Below are positions 23,552 to 35,300 of a stretch of DNA of 64,000 nucleotides, in pieces (positions within the stretch are counted from its first letter, which is position 1; every line of letters starts with the position of its first letter). The notes beneath the pieces were generated by a model that was not told the origin of the DNA, made no database searches, and saw only the letters and a list, made by a program, of their open reading frames with translations. This DNA comes from Sipunculus nudus (Eukaryota; Annelida; Sipuncula; Golfingiida; Sipunculidae): positions 64,831,953 to 64,895,952 of the forward strand of contig CM049311.1 in NCBI GenBank assembly GCA_026874595.1. Direction: 5' to 3'. A program made the translations under genes and the position numbers.

Positions 23552-24725
23552 TTGGACCGATATTCGAAATTTAAAATTCGCATGCGATCATCGAATATCA
23601 CTTAAATCAGGGATATTCGATATTCGCGTGCTTACATAAAATATCAACCATATCATGTGTATATCGAATATTACACAAATCGGGGATTTTCGACATTCGA
23701 TGTTAAAATGTTAATATCGAATATAACTCAAATCATACGAATTTTGAATATCATCCAAATCAGGAATATTTGATATTCGATCACTCATTTCATGCGAATA
23801 TTGAATATCACTCAACTCAGGGATATTCTCTATTAGTTCACTCATATCATGCAAATATCGAATATCACTAAAATCAGGGATATTCGATATTTGCATGCTA
23901 ACATAAAATATCAATCATATCATGCGAATATCGAATATCACTCAAATCGGGGATTTTCGACATTCGATCACTCATGTCATGCGAATATCGAATATCACTC
24001 AAATCGGGAATATTCGACAATCGATATTCGTAGGCGAAATTGAATTTCACCCATATCATGCGAATATCGATGTTCATTCATATCAGGGATATTCGATATT
24101 TGATAACTCATATCATGCTAATATCGAATATCACACGAATCAGGGACATTCGATATTCGCATGCATTTGATATGTCCCCTCCCTGAGTTTAGTAATATTC
24201 GATATTCGCATGCAAATGTCACATGTCTGCCTGATATTGGCGTTCGAATATCTAAGGTCATTGCTCATCACTGCCCATTGGTCAGGTTGTCGACCTAGCC
24301 GAGCACCGAGAGTTTTGCCAGAATGTTGCATGCGAAAATCGAATGTCACTAATTAAAATGATTTTGGTGATATTCGCATGCGAATATCAAATGTCGCTAA
24401 TATGACTGATATTCGATATTCGTATACGAATGTAGCTTGTGTGTTTGATATTAGTGAAATATCTAAAGTCATGGTCAATCATGAATTAAATATGTCTCCA
24501 AGATGACCAGGTGTCGAACTGGCCGAGCGCCGATAGTTTTCCCAAATTTCGCTGGTGAATGTCGAATGTCGCCGATTTGTGTGACATTTGCGTGCAAATA
24601 TGTAAGCTCAATGCGTATCATTGCCGTAATATGTATGAACTATGCCGCCGGGTTGACCTGGTTGTCAAACAATCCGAGCGCCGATAGTTTTCCCGAATTT
24701 CGCTTGTGAATATCGAATGTCGCTG
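23552..24725 (+). repeat. Left arm: palindromic satellite-like array
   Basis: Up to about 24180 the array has a period near 58-60 bp, carrying CGAATATCGAATATCACTC and a CATGCGAATATCG palindrome. From 24180 to 24725 there are three longer units (about 150-220 bp) with 'CCGAGC.CCGA.AGTTTT.CC.AATTTCGC' followed by 'GAATRTCGAATGTCGCT'. Open frames here, such as repeated ISNITQI or IEYHSNQGYS, are only translations of the repeat. Confidence 0.88.
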
Positions 24726-24739
24726 GTTTGTAAGTTTTT

Positions 24740-25850
24740 TTCAATATATTATTGCGGAAAAATCATACAATACCCAATACACATAATTCTACACAATCGC
24801 ATCCAATACAATATAAACAAAGCACATTGCCTCTATATTATTCCAACTATACTCCAAATTTTCAGTCCTTTTAATTTTCAATAGCAGAATATACATAGCT
24901 ATATTCTAGTGGTCTTTACAGAATACTTCCCCTTGTTTTTTCTTTCAATACTAAAACTACAGTGCTACTATGTTAATTTTTTCCCATTTTTCTAAATGTG
25001 CGGTAATCTTTTATTTCTGTTTTGCTATTATATGTTCAATTTTCTCTATATATTTCAATCTCCTTAAAAAAATCTACATGGCAATAAATAGCTTATATTT
25101 TGATTTTATTCATTTCTACTTTGATATACACACATTTTAAATGTTAGGAACACCTGATTTATTAAAAGGTTGTTCTTAATTTGAAACATTCCATACAATA
25201 CTGTGTTCAAGGTTAATGGTGGCATTATCACTCCATTTGATTAAATCCAATCCACAATTCTAAAATAATGATTTTTTGTTACAAAACATTCATAAAAATT
25301 TGTGCCTTGAACTCTAATTCTATGAAGCAATAAGAACATCGGTTACTATCAACTAACTTCCATTTGTATAGTTAACTATTGGTTGGTAAATAGTTATGGA
25401 GTATTTTAAATACGAATTCCCTTGAATACATATCAAATGAGATTTTTTGGAGGGCTCAAAAGTAACTCTCCCAGTTGATATTATCATCCTGTGTTGTATG
25501 TCTTAACTTGACCAATGATGAGGGTGCAGTTAATTTTTGTTCCACCAATATATCATAAACATATTTAGAAGACAAAGATTGTATATTAGTAAAACCTTTA
25601 GTTGTAATTATGATGTGCTTCTCTGATATACCTTCATAAGATTCGATAGCCTCGTCTCGCAATAATTCTAGCCAGTTACATGTTATTGTGGTATCCTTCT
25701 TTATGGATATAAAGTCTTTTACAAACCTTATTCCACATAAATCCAAATGTTTGCAATACACTGACTTTTCATCCACTTTAATCCATTTATTGTTCCAGAG
25801 AGGTTGTTTTTTAACCTCATTTTCATGGTTATAATCGATATTCTAATTCG
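24740..25850 (-). mobile_element. L1/Tx1-like LINE 3' fragment inside the foldback structure
   Basis: The minus-strand translation begins at about 25830 with PLWNNKWIKVDEKSVYCKHL, then GIRFVKDFI, then at about 25430 REFVFKILHNYLPTNS and LYKWKLVDSNRCSYC. This is the thumb and C-terminal Cys-rich order of L1/Tx1-type reverse transcriptases. After that come multiple stops and frame changes, and the end, around 24750-25100, has remnants of the typical 'YIxKxEMNKIKI' C-terminus. The copy is 5'-truncated and dead. The left boundary is set by return of the satellite repeat. Confidence 0.85.
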
Positions 25851-26649
25851 AAAATCGAATGTAGCTTATTAGTGTCGTATTGATATGCGAAATTAAAATG
25901 TCGCTAATTATTTTGTTATCCGCATAGCAAATCATTGCTCTATATACAATTTAAAATTCAAGAGAATATCAGAAGTGAGTTCTCGCTGTCCAGCCGAAAT
26001 ATCTGCCGACCAGCTAAGTTGCAAGTACATGCAGAGGGTTAAACACAGGCACAAAAGCTGGTTTGCCGGGGTAATGTTTGTGTAGTGCGAGGTGCCTGAA
26101 GGACACGTGGCTGTATTTATTTTCCCTATATTACATCTATAAAACACCTGAGGTTTGGGCCTCTTTTAAATAATTTTCAAAATTAATTCTGATATTAAAT
26201 TTATTTTTACCTGAGAATTTGTTGTTTCTTCAGTCAAACTAGACCAAGAGAAAGGGGGCTTGTGTATCTCATTTTTTAACCATCCTTGCCCGAATGCAGT
26301 GAGGCCCAAAATACCCAACCAAGCAGTCCCTAACAAACATTTGGACAACACCTCTTTGATTGACCACAGATTTTTTTAAAAGTTGATCACTACAGTCAAT
26401 TTTATTGGAAATTATGTTTAACATACTTAAAAATAAAAAAAAATTGTTTTTAATGCTCCACCACATGATGGCTAGAGCCAACCAGAGAAAGCCAGACCAT
26501 TCACTACTCTCCTTCAGGTTGGGGTTAGGGTTAGGTGGGGCTTGGTGACCCCAGGTCATGTAAACAAATAGGACCACGTGATCTGTAGAGGCCATGCATG
26601 TGAGAAGAGAAGATCTCCACAGTGAAGCTGAGGCCCCCTGATCAAAACG
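25851..26649. other. Centre of foldback structure, uncharacterised
   Basis: A short remnant of the arm repeat (25835-25930, with 'AATCGAATGTAGCT' and 'AAATGTCGCTAATT') is followed by about 700 bp with no family I recognise. It contains one GGGTTAGGGTTAGG string near 26521, too short to be telomeric. No transposase motif was found. Confidence 0.4.
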
Positions 26650-27337
26650 TTACGAGGTTTGGGCACGCATTGCGAATATCGAATGTCACTAACTTCTATA
26701 GTTTTATGATATTCGCATGCGAATATGGAATATCCCTGATTTGAGTGATATTGGATATACGCATGATATGGGTGATATTCGATTTCGCATGCGAATATCA
26801 AATATTGAATATCCCTGATTTGAGTGATATTCGGTATTCGCATGATATGAGTGATTTTTGATTTCGCATGCGAATATCGTATATCGAAATCCCTTGATTT
26901 CGAACATCAGTCCAACTTCAGCTCCAACGCCCGAATATTGTGCGATAATTAAATATCGAATGTCACTAATTTATATGATTTTTTAGTGAAATTCGCATGC
27001 GAATATCGAATGTCACTTATATATGACATATTTGATAATTGCATGCGAATATCGAATTTCACTGATTTATGTTGTTTTGTGATATTCGCATGCGAATATG
27101 GAATATCCATGATTTAAGGGATATTTGATATTCGCATGATATGAGTGATATTCGATTTCGCATGCTAATATCGAATATCCCTGATTTGAGTGATATTCGA
27201 TATTCACAGGCGAATATCGAATATCCCTGATTTGAGTGATATTCGATATTCGCATGCGGAATCGAATATAGAATATCCCTAATTTGAGTGATATATGATA
27301 TTAGCATACGAATATCGAATTATGAATATTGGTCCAA
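26650..27337 (-). repeat. Right arm: palindromic satellite-like array
   Basis: Same unit as the left arm, in reverse orientation. The period is about 50-60 bp, and a palindrome of the ATATTCGCATGCGAATAT type recurs at 26715, 26785, 26865, 27000, 27045, 27090 and near 27255. Confidence 0.88.
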
Positions 27338-27839
27338 CTTGAGTCCCATTTATTTCAGGAGTTAACAAGAGAATATTGAATCTTATAACCAAAATTTTGA
27401 AAATATTTTTAACCTTATAAATTGCATGCTAAACTGGCACTTCTGTTCGGAGATACAAAAAATACAAATCACGTGTGAAATATACGAGGTAAATTGATAT
27501 TTATGTAGTTATTGTGTTAAATATTGAAACGAGGCACATTTCATGAACGTTCCAATGCAAGAATTATTTTCTAAATAATACAACTCGTATAACTGATTCT
27601 GGAGTTATTATTTCTAAATACAGGCACCCGTTAAAATATTCCAGTCAATATGGCGTAAACTTGTCATCACACGTGTATGAGCGAAGAGGGTAGTAAGAGA
27701 CTTTATTACCATCATATATCACTCAGACTAGATTTGTTTGAAACAATATAAACATGTAGGGTCTGCAATAACCACTTTCATAATAACTAACAAAAATGAC
27801 GGGCTAGGTTTAACAAATAGAAACGAGTGAGATGCGGAA
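27338..27839. other. No gene seen
   Basis: Nothing I can support lies between the foldback arm and the exon 8 relic. Confidence 0.4.
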
Positions 27840-27990
27840 GTTTTTACATGTTTCCAAATTGTTTATTCTTGTTTCACCTAATTTGCCCGCAGTGACAGGA
27901 GAGTATTTATTTGAACAAGCAAAACCTTCAATCAGTCACACAAGCCTTATCGATATGGACTCAGTAAGCCAGCAATCTCCGAGATTAGTT
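27840..27990 (-). pseudogene. Relic of dioxygenase exon 8 (fourth family fragment)
   Basis: The minus-strand translation gives LIEGFACSNKYSPVTAGKL, matching the IESLDGSNKYPPVTTGEF of the intact gene, preceded by a stop codon and a frame change where the RxS segment should be. It lies to the right of the exon 1 relic at 21.4 kb on the same strand, which is the wrong order for one gene, so the two relics come from different copies (or from a rearranged one). Confidence 0.7.
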
Positions 27991-28805
27991 CCTCTGATAT
28001 TTTTCTCGAACAGTCTCTATGGGAGCTGTAAGTGATAATTCATGAATGTCATAATCTCTTAAAAATTAAAATATATCGTTATTTTCAGGTTTCCTGTAGA
28101 GTTGTACCTACCGAATCAACTGAATACCTACCGACTCACCATGGTTTCAACATCACATATGGTTCTGGCTGCTTAGCATTCGGTTTCTAAAATAGATTTA
28201 TCATATATGTGGCAATGAGAAACATGGAAATCCCAACAAGTGAAGTTAACGTATAATCGAGCATTGAAACCTCACATTAGATATGAGGTTGTTTTTGTCC
28301 AGTCCACCGATGGTAATGAGGATAGTGTTTAGCGGCCATAGCGGCATACATGCCATTACGGAAGCAAATCTATAAGAGCAAGTTACAGTTCTTATCAGTC
28401 AATCAAAAATTGGTAGGAATTCTTTTAAATGCAACGAGTTCTTTTTTTGTTTGTGGCCTGTCGTTACAATATGTAAGGTATTAGGTGTTATTAACACTGT
28501 ATTACAATATGATAGCAAAAAAAGTTTGTGTAGGTTCTTAGACCTATACATTAATCAAATATTTCGGAGAGACCACGAGCTTTGACACATTTTAATTTTC
28601 GTGTATAATAGTTCTTTATCCTCAATGTTGAACACTCTTGGTTATTGGTGCAAAGTGTGTTGTCAGACGAACTGATATCGTCGGAAATATCAGATAATCA
28701 ACCCAAACCTTAAACCTTATTGTTGAATTGCCTCACCTAGTGCAATAATTATGCTGAGAGACTGCTGATTACGATACGACATAGTCATTTTTTTCTCCCT
28801 CTGTT

Positions 28806-28807
<2 letters not shown>

Positions 28808-28872
<65 letters not shown>
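28808..28872. repeat. (TA)n microsatellite
   Basis: About 64 bp of AT dinucleotide, followed by a few interrupted ATATAA units. Confidence 0.95.
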
Positions 28873-28875
<3 letters not shown>

Positions 28876-30656
28876 AATATATATAAATATATTTATAATA
28901 TTGTAATACATTGCGGTATTTATTTAAAGTGAGAAAATATCGAGTGTTGAACGTCTAGCAGGTACATGGACATTTTTGAGGAACAGGGAATCAGTTGAAA
29001 GAAGTGATTTAAGCGATTGTAGAGAGAATAAGAAAATCCGGAGGAAAACTTCATTATAGGTATTTTTATCTTTATTATATGAATGCACAGCCAATGGTGG
29101 AAAATTTAAACTTTCAAATTTATTTAGCAACATCTATAGCAGTCTAATTTGCTACTCATATTTTGCAGTTCTGTTTATTACGCATTATAAGACGTGTTCA
29201 TCTAATGAGCCCTTGGAGACTATACATAATATTTTTTTCCGATGTTACATTGTCTGGATTGCTTATGATTTTGGATTGGAATTCCAGGAGGAGTTTTCCA
29301 TGGCCTGATGATGTTTCATCTCAATTATCAACTGGTTGGTAATCCGACTGAGGGATCAATTTAATCATTTACTTGAGACGCAGGCGCGGTGTCAGAAGAA
29401 AAACATGAGTGTCATTACGTGGCCATTAAATTGGAACAACATTGGATTAACGAAAGTTTTCTTTGCTAATACAAGTCATCGCATATGGAATTTCACTAAC
29501 TGTAATGCACACTTTAATCATTCGGTATTTTTATTCCTCCATGCCCTTCTCATAGTCTAAATAACGATATAGTTTGCTTGATTGTTCTGATCAAATGTGA
29601 TGAAATGTAAATGCATACGTACGCTGTTACTGATGAAAAAATATGCAACAGGAATAAGGTAGATTATAACCCTTGTTAAGAAAAAGGCAGAAACACAAAG
29701 TTACTTTAATTTTTTTTACATAACCGTTGATGAAAATCAAATCAATAATATTTTTAAAGGGTTAGTCCTTTCTTTTTATTTATCCTTTTTTTTAATGAAA
29801 GAATTTTCATTTATAAACGCTTGACATTGCACCCATTTTGTTCTTACCTCTGCTCAATGGCCCTCCGCCTTCCGTCTGTAAACAGTTATTCATCAGCAAT
29901 AGACACGATGTCTCGTATCAAATTTTGCACACGAGCATACCATGAGCAAAGTAGAGGCATTATGGTAGCGCCTCATAAATTTAAGATACTTTCCGTTGAG
30001 ATGGCGTGGTGCCAGTCAATTTGAAAATGTAATTTACATTGATCGGTAGTCATTAACTTATAAACTGCTTTATGTAAGGAACAAACGCTGTTCAATTGGC
30101 TAGAATTGCCAAATATTATGTTCAAAAGTGACCTCTTCATCCTTATTTATATTTACTGAAGTTTTACAAATAAAATCACTCTTTCTATATTACTATGTGC
30201 AAATGAAATGCCTTGCATTTGGCATCTGATGTATCAAGGCACCCACTAAAAATGCTAAATTATAATTGATCATAAATTATAATTAGACCTCACTGTTGTG
30301 TTATTAGTATAGATGCTTACTCAGGTTATTATGACGTCTGATGTACCAGAGTTTTTTTCAGCACTTTGAAGTCTCCTTATAAAGACTGTCATTGGAGACT
30401 TTTACGACTGGAGGCTGTTGGACACTGTTTCATCTTGGTGTTACAGGACATAAATGCCAGTACATATTGATATTGGACAACTCATCTGGGCCATGGTACA
30501 GGACTTTATTTAGAATGACGGCACCAAATGCTGGTACAATATCAAACCATTGATACATGCAGAGAAGATAAAACCATCTGTCGTCAAATTTATATTCCTA
30601 TTAACCCTTTGTCATTTTTACATATGTTTGTCTTTTATAGGTTGTAATTGTGCGTT

Positions 30657-30716
30657 AATGATAATAATAATATTTATAATAATAATAATAAAAATAATAA
30701 TACCAATAAAATAATT
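30657..30716. repeat. (AAT)n microsatellite
   Basis: Imperfect ATA/AAT trinucleotide run. Confidence 0.85.
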
Positions 30717-31057
30717 TCATTATTATCACTACTTTTATTATAGTAAAAAACCAGTATGCGAGGTCTCTATCACAGGTTAATTTCTAAAAGCAATGAAAAT
30801 GTTATTGGGCATCATTTCCCATATTCATGAACACATGCCTTAATGAGCACTGAAGTACAGCACGGGTACCGATAGGAATACAAGCATGCGCAACCTTCTG
30901 GAATTTTCTGCACAGAATGCAAATGTATTCCTGTATTTCAGTTGATTAAAAAATTTCCAGATATAAATTATTATATACCCTGTTAATACTAGTATACAGT
31001 TGACTTTGTAATCAGGGTGATGAAAACAAATAATAACAGTTTTACTGGGACATAATT

Positions 31058-31369
31058 TTGAACAGACGCATGCATATGGTACAAATTAAGGAGCAGAACA
31101 ATTATCCCCATTTCGTTGATTGCAAAACAAAAACTGATTGTGCACTTTGTTCGTATAATCTAAACTATTTGCTAAGTAAGCACGCAACATATAGTAATTA
31201 TAAAATGCATTTCATTTTATGTACCAAACATGTGTCGGTTTATTTCATTCAACATCAAATAGGAGTGGAATCACACATTCTTTATAGATACACTATTCAA
31301 TTAAAATTTTATTATTGTGTCAAATATGAGGGTAAAATGACTGTAGAGCTTAAGTTTTCTAAGTTCTGA
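31058..31369 (+). pseudogene. Possible piggyBac-type transposase C-terminus
   Basis: An open frame of 103 codons with a Cys/His-containing segment (DCALCSYNLN, then SKHATYSNYK, FILCTKHVSVYFIQH). The spacing resembles the C-terminal cysteine-rich domain of piggyBac-derived transposases (CxxC, then T-Y-x-C, then LC and YH). Several cysteines of that domain are missing and I see no catalytic domain upstream, so it would be a decayed fragment. This is resemblance, not proof. Confidence 0.3.
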
Positions 31370-32334
31370 AAATATTACTCTAAGTGCTATATACATGCAG
31401 TAGCTGTCTCATCTGTCCTGTTGGAAAGCAAGCAGCTTGCATGTAACATTTTTTCTTCGTGTTAGGTCTATATCATGAAATTAATAAATGGTGATACATT
31501 GTGCAATGATATTGTTCTTATGCTGTCATTCGTCAGAATTTACAAGGCAACAAAGAGTTGATTTATAATATAACATTGTATAAAACGTAACCGAAACTGA
31601 CATGATGCGGGACCCAGACGAATATGCATGGTAGGGCTAATCAAAAATTAAATTCGCAATTACGGTATCAGTAATCGCAGACACATCATTACCCCTATGT
31701 TTTTGTATGTATGGAAATGAGACCTGTATGGTGATCATGTCCACATACTAAGGTGTGTAAGGGGTTTTTCTGAACATATACTTTTAAGCCGGGGCCGAAA
31801 TGTCATGTATTTAAAGCATGTACATAGGTGGTTGCACCATGATAGCAGCGAAAGTCGCCGTGTTCTATCGGGGCGGCTATCTGAAGATTATGAGTGTTCT
31901 TTGGGTCATTAGGTTGTAGTGCAAAAAGTCAGTTATGGAGGTGCGCAATCAGTCAGGAATGTAAAAAATATTATTTTGAGTATTTCTTTGTTCATCGGCT
32001 ATAAGCTTATACGGATGTGCTTTGATCTCATCACAAACACAATGATGACCACCGATAATAATAATTATCGAAACCCATGGTCACCACATGAGAAATAAAA
32101 CCACAGAGGTTGAAATTGACCATCCAGATAGTAAGTGGACATTTTGGAACCTGGCCATAAGGATACTGAGTCGTCCAGTGAGGCGTGATGAAAGACAATT
32201 TTTAATTACTCTTACTGGATAGTCAACTCTATTTTTGTCAGAATGTATATATGGTTACATAGGACACATATATGGTTACATAGGTCACAATCATAGACTA
32301 TGTTTACTGTTCAACAATACATGGACCACTCAAT

Positions 32335-32763
32335 GAACAGGAAACTGTGCCTAAAGATGCAAAAGATAAACCAAAGCATCAATAATCTCATGGAGCTGCT
32401 CTAGGTATTGGAAGAAAATGTACAGAGAAAAATGAAACAGTAGATTCAGATGTATTTAATGAAGTAGTAAACATGGTATTGTCTGTAGAACCATTCCAAG
32501 ATCTTGCACAGAGCAAATTTAGAATAGCTTGGCTAAAGGCAGTTTTGTAGATGTTCACAGAAGAAATAGCAGAATCTGCAAAACCCATGTGTGCAACAGA
32601 GGTTACTTATCCAAACTATTTCAACTTCCAAAATTTCAACTCCTTAAAATCATTCCGGTGGGATGAAGAGGAAATGGTCTCATCTAACCTAGAACTGATT
32701 CAAGTGCTGCTTACAGTGGCAGTGATTAAACGTAAACAAACAAATGGCAGACATTTGGAATAG
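32335..32763 (+). pseudogene. DUF6589-type protein, N-terminal fragment
   Basis: The translation includes VFNEVVNMVLSVEPFQDLA, then a stop at 32548-32550, then FTEEIAESAKPM and NSLKSFRWDEEEMVSSNLEL followed by IQVLLTVAVIKRKQ. The order 'FxW...el...P.L...L..a...kr' is what I expect in the region ahead of the DUF6589 domain. Another stop interrupts the frame near 32380. The matching later part of such a protein lies at 38490-40118 on the same strand, separated by the tRNA-like repeats and the gypsy element. The function of DUF6589 proteins is unknown; they are multicopy in invertebrate genomes and behave like mobile-element genes. Confidence 0.5.
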
Positions 32764-33183
32764 GTAGTTGTATTATGTTCGTAGCACAGTTATTGAACAT
32801 ATAATAAAGTCCAGGATGCTTTAGTTGTTTTATTTCCAGACTAGTTTACACGTGTGTTCGGCCGCGTTAACGCTATGAGCTATCTGCCGGAACATCCGGT
32901 CATATACGTCACATCCCTTAACCTAGTACTCATGATGCTCGATACGTGTCGCCTTCATACCGCATCACACAACATCATAATTGTTGACATAGTCTGCAAT
33001 ATAAATCATATTACAGTAGGCAAGAACATTTCACTGATTTATGGCATCCTTATGTGAAAGCTAAATATAAAAAATTGTTTCGTGTTTAGATGTTGATATC
33101 CATGCTTATCTATGAAGGGAAAGCTCAACAGAAAGTAAATGCAGCATGCAAAAAATTGTCCCCAATTTGTTCAAGAAGCATGC

Positions 33184-33241
33184 TTATATTTTCAATTTAG
33201 ATCTAGACTTTTGCTCTTAAAGATGGACATTGAAGTCAGCA

Positions 33242-33250
<9 letters not shown>
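33184..33250 (+). repeat. Repeat A, left copy
   Basis: A 65-bp block starting TTATATTTTCAATTTAGATC and ending GAAGTCAGCAGGATATATA, leading straight into (TA)n. A second copy lies at 38015-38078, beyond the gypsy element, and also leads into (TA)n. Confidence 0.88.

Positions 33251-33338
<88 letters not shown>
33243..33338. repeat. (TA)n microsatellite
   Basis: About 95 bp of AT with one TTT interruption, between repeat A and the 3' LTR of the gypsy element. Confidence 0.95.
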
Positions 33339-33339
<1 letters not shown>

Positions 33340-33348
33340 TTATGGTTG

Positions 33349-33519
33349 TGTTGGGTGCAGAGAGACAACTCAAAGACAGTTCAAGGAGACCAGCTTCTTT
33401 ACTGCCTGCACGTGGCTACAAGACTTGTGTCAAGCGACCTTGACCTTCGCAATGTGTGTGGTGCGCATAAAATCATGCTGTACTTAAACCGGAGTCGGAC
33501 GACTCGTAACACATCGACA
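33349..33519 (-). repeat. 3' LTR of gypsy element
   Basis: 171 bp, TG...CA ended (TGTTGGG at the left edge, ATCGACA at the right edge on the plus strand). It matches the 5' LTR except at two bases near 33458. Confidence 0.95.
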
Positions 33520-33532
33520 TCCTCCTTTCTTT
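33520..33532 (-). other. Polypurine tract
   Basis: On the minus strand the 13 bases directly before the 3' LTR are AAAGAAAGGAGGA, the all-purine plus-strand primer site expected there. Confidence 0.85.
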
Positions 33533-33798
33533 AAATGTTTACTTATAGACTTGAAAGTGAATCAGCTTACTTAAATATGGTGTACCTTGGTGACCACAAT
33601 TCCTGAATTTAAAACAGTGCTCAGTATAATGACAATGTAAAATAGTAGTTTGTGGTGGAAACATTTGTACTATATAATTATCAATTACGTCAGTCGGCGC
33701 AATGTAAATTAGAATAAATGAAAAAGTTATCAGACTAAAATTACGCAACATGTATCAGAGTCTTATTTTACAAGTTAGCTTATCTGTAAATAATATCA

Positions 33799-34827
33799 TC
33801 ACACAAAGTCCCGGAGCAGCGAGTTGGGTTTGTATGTTCGACCATACCGCGAGTGCAGTGGTTGTCGGTTCTCTGGCACAGCTGGATGCTGCTGTGATGC
33901 GGGCGGCTCCCACGGGGGTATGTCCTCTGGTGTTGGTGTGATCTGGGTGTGGTAACCGGATTCATCGAACGGGACTTTCAGGAGGTGACGGCGATTTCGG
34001 CGATACAAATTGTATTTGGTTGACACTATATAGGACCTGGGGTGTGTATCTACTCTGTGGATGGTACCTTTCTGATTGTATCCCTTAGGAGTTTGAATTC
34101 GTACTGTATCATTCTCTTTCAGTGGTGAAAGTGATCGAGCTCGCTTGTCAACGTGTTTCTTTTGTATGGTACGGAGTTTAGTTAACCGGCGATGCACTGT
34201 TTCAGGTGCTACTATCTGTGGATCTAGCAGTTCTGGCGACATGGGTAGGTTGGACCTGGTCCGTCTCGACATCAGTCGTTGCACAGGGGATCCAAGGATC
34301 ATATCACGAGGTACATTGCGGTTATGGAGCAGCGCGAGGTATGGATCTGTACCAGCTTGCTTGCACTTGGTCAACAAGGTTTTAGCTGCTTTAACGGCTG
34401 AATCGGCTAGTCCATTGCTTGCTGGATAATGTGGACTACTAGTCGTGTGGACAAAACTCCACTCACAAGCAAAATCATGGAATTCACGCGAGGCGTATTG
34501 TGGGCCGTTGTCACTGTGGACTTCCTCCGGTATGCTATAACGTGCGAAGTGGCCTTTTAGCTTGTTGATTACAGCTTCTGACGTGGTTGAGCGTAGCGAA
34601 TTTATCTCGTAGTAACCAGAATAAGAGTCAACGAGTACCAAGTACATCTGGCGATTCCATTCGAATAAATCAGTTGCCACGATCTGAAATGGGCGGTTTG
34701 GCACTTGATGTAACACAAGGGGCTCTTTCTGTTGATGTGATTTCTGACTGTTGCATACAGCACAATGATTCACATACTGATCAATATCATGTGACATGCG
34801 ATTCCAGAACAAAAAATTCACGGGCAC
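33799..34827 (-). pseudogene. Gypsy integrase (core and C-terminal part)
   Basis: Second half of the integrase zinc finger (HCAVC near residue 21), then the catalytic core: first Asp in ATDLFEW (residue 53), second in HSDNG (106), and 35 residues later NGLAD where the family has Glu. Residue 142 (34402-34404) is therefore Asp, giving D,D,D instead of D,D-35-E, which should cripple strand transfer. A basic C-terminal region follows with a GYNQKGTIHRVDTHPRSYIV segment like the usual C-terminal beta domain. The frame is severed from the upstream part by a one-base slip at 34811-34816, so the first methionine here is not the true start. Confidence 0.9.
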
Positions 34828-35300
34828 GACGTTTAGTGGATTCTGCTCCCAAATGTCCTACATGTAACTGTGTCAAGTAAATATCTCTCAAAGATTCAGG
34901 AACCACTATTTTCTGACCTTTCAGTATCACTACATCCTGGATGTTTAGCTCATCTCGGAATGCAAACAAATGTGAAAGATTATCTGGAATGCTCCTCTTG
35001 TGTTTTGGCCATCCATTCAAAATAAACTGTTTTGCTTTCTGTAGCTGTGTATCATTGTTTGTAGCTTGCTGGAGCTTTGTGAAAGCTTCACTGGTAAAAG
35101 GCCAAACTGTCATTACCTCAAATTGGTCTGCTTCAGTTTCTGGGTCTGTTTCAGCCAAATATGCGCGTGATAACATGTCAGCGATAAAGAGCTCCTTACC
35201 AGGTTTGTATCGAATGTCAAGGTCATAGCGTTGTAACTTGAGCATCATTTTTTGTAGTCGCATTGGTGCTGCGTTCAGTGGTTTTCTGGTAATGGTTTCT
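34787..35300 (-). pseudogene. Gypsy RNase H end and integrase zinc-finger start
   Basis: The frame reads from the end of RNase H (RYDLDIRYKPGKELFIADML then SRA, the usual junction) through a linker to HVGHLGAESTKRRA, the HH half of the integrase zinc finger. It is out of frame with the RNase H start because of the small deletion near 35300, and ends prematurely after the homopolymer slip at 34811-34816. Confidence 0.88.

Larger units (their letters stand above)
23552..27337. mobile_element. Foldback-like element with inverted tandem-repeat arms
   Basis: Two arrays of the same short repeat face each other. The left arm (23552-24725) reads ATATCACTCAAATCAGGGATAT between palindromic CGAATATCGAATAT units. 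The right arm (26650-27337) reads the exact reverse, ATATCCCTGATTTGAGTGATAT. The outermost ends also match in inverted orientation: TTGGACCGATATTC at 23552 and, reversed, TTGGACCAATATTC at 27337. Long inverted arms built from short direct repeats define foldback elements. The middle holds a dead LINE (24740-25850) and about 0.7 kb without recognised coding. No target-site duplication was found. Confidence 0.6.
27991..31030. other. No gene seen
   Basis: I see no supported gene. It holds a (TA)n tract at 28808-28872 and an (AAT)n tract at 30657-30716. The open frames at 29336-29560 and 29821-30024 show no recognisable motif. Confidence 0.4.

Noticed and set aside
23570-24180. Regular short repeats with spacers, CRISPR-like at first sight
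   Set aside because: The units are tandem and diverged throughout, with no constant repeat and unique spacer pattern, in a eukaryotic genome without cas genes.
23711-24349. Several open frames with repeated ISNITQI or IEYHSNQG peptides
   Set aside because: They only translate the palindromic tandem repeat of the foldback arms and shift with it.
26519-26540. Interstitial telomeric repeat (GGGTTAGGGTTAGG)
   Set aside because: Only two TTAGGG units, well within chance in this context.
33139-33534. Open frames encoding long Tyr-Ile repeats (also at 3.3, 28.7, 38.0, 40.3, 41.4, 48.2-49.1 and 58.3 kb)
   Set aside because: They are translations of (TA)n microsatellites, open in every frame by composition, with no flanking coding sequence.
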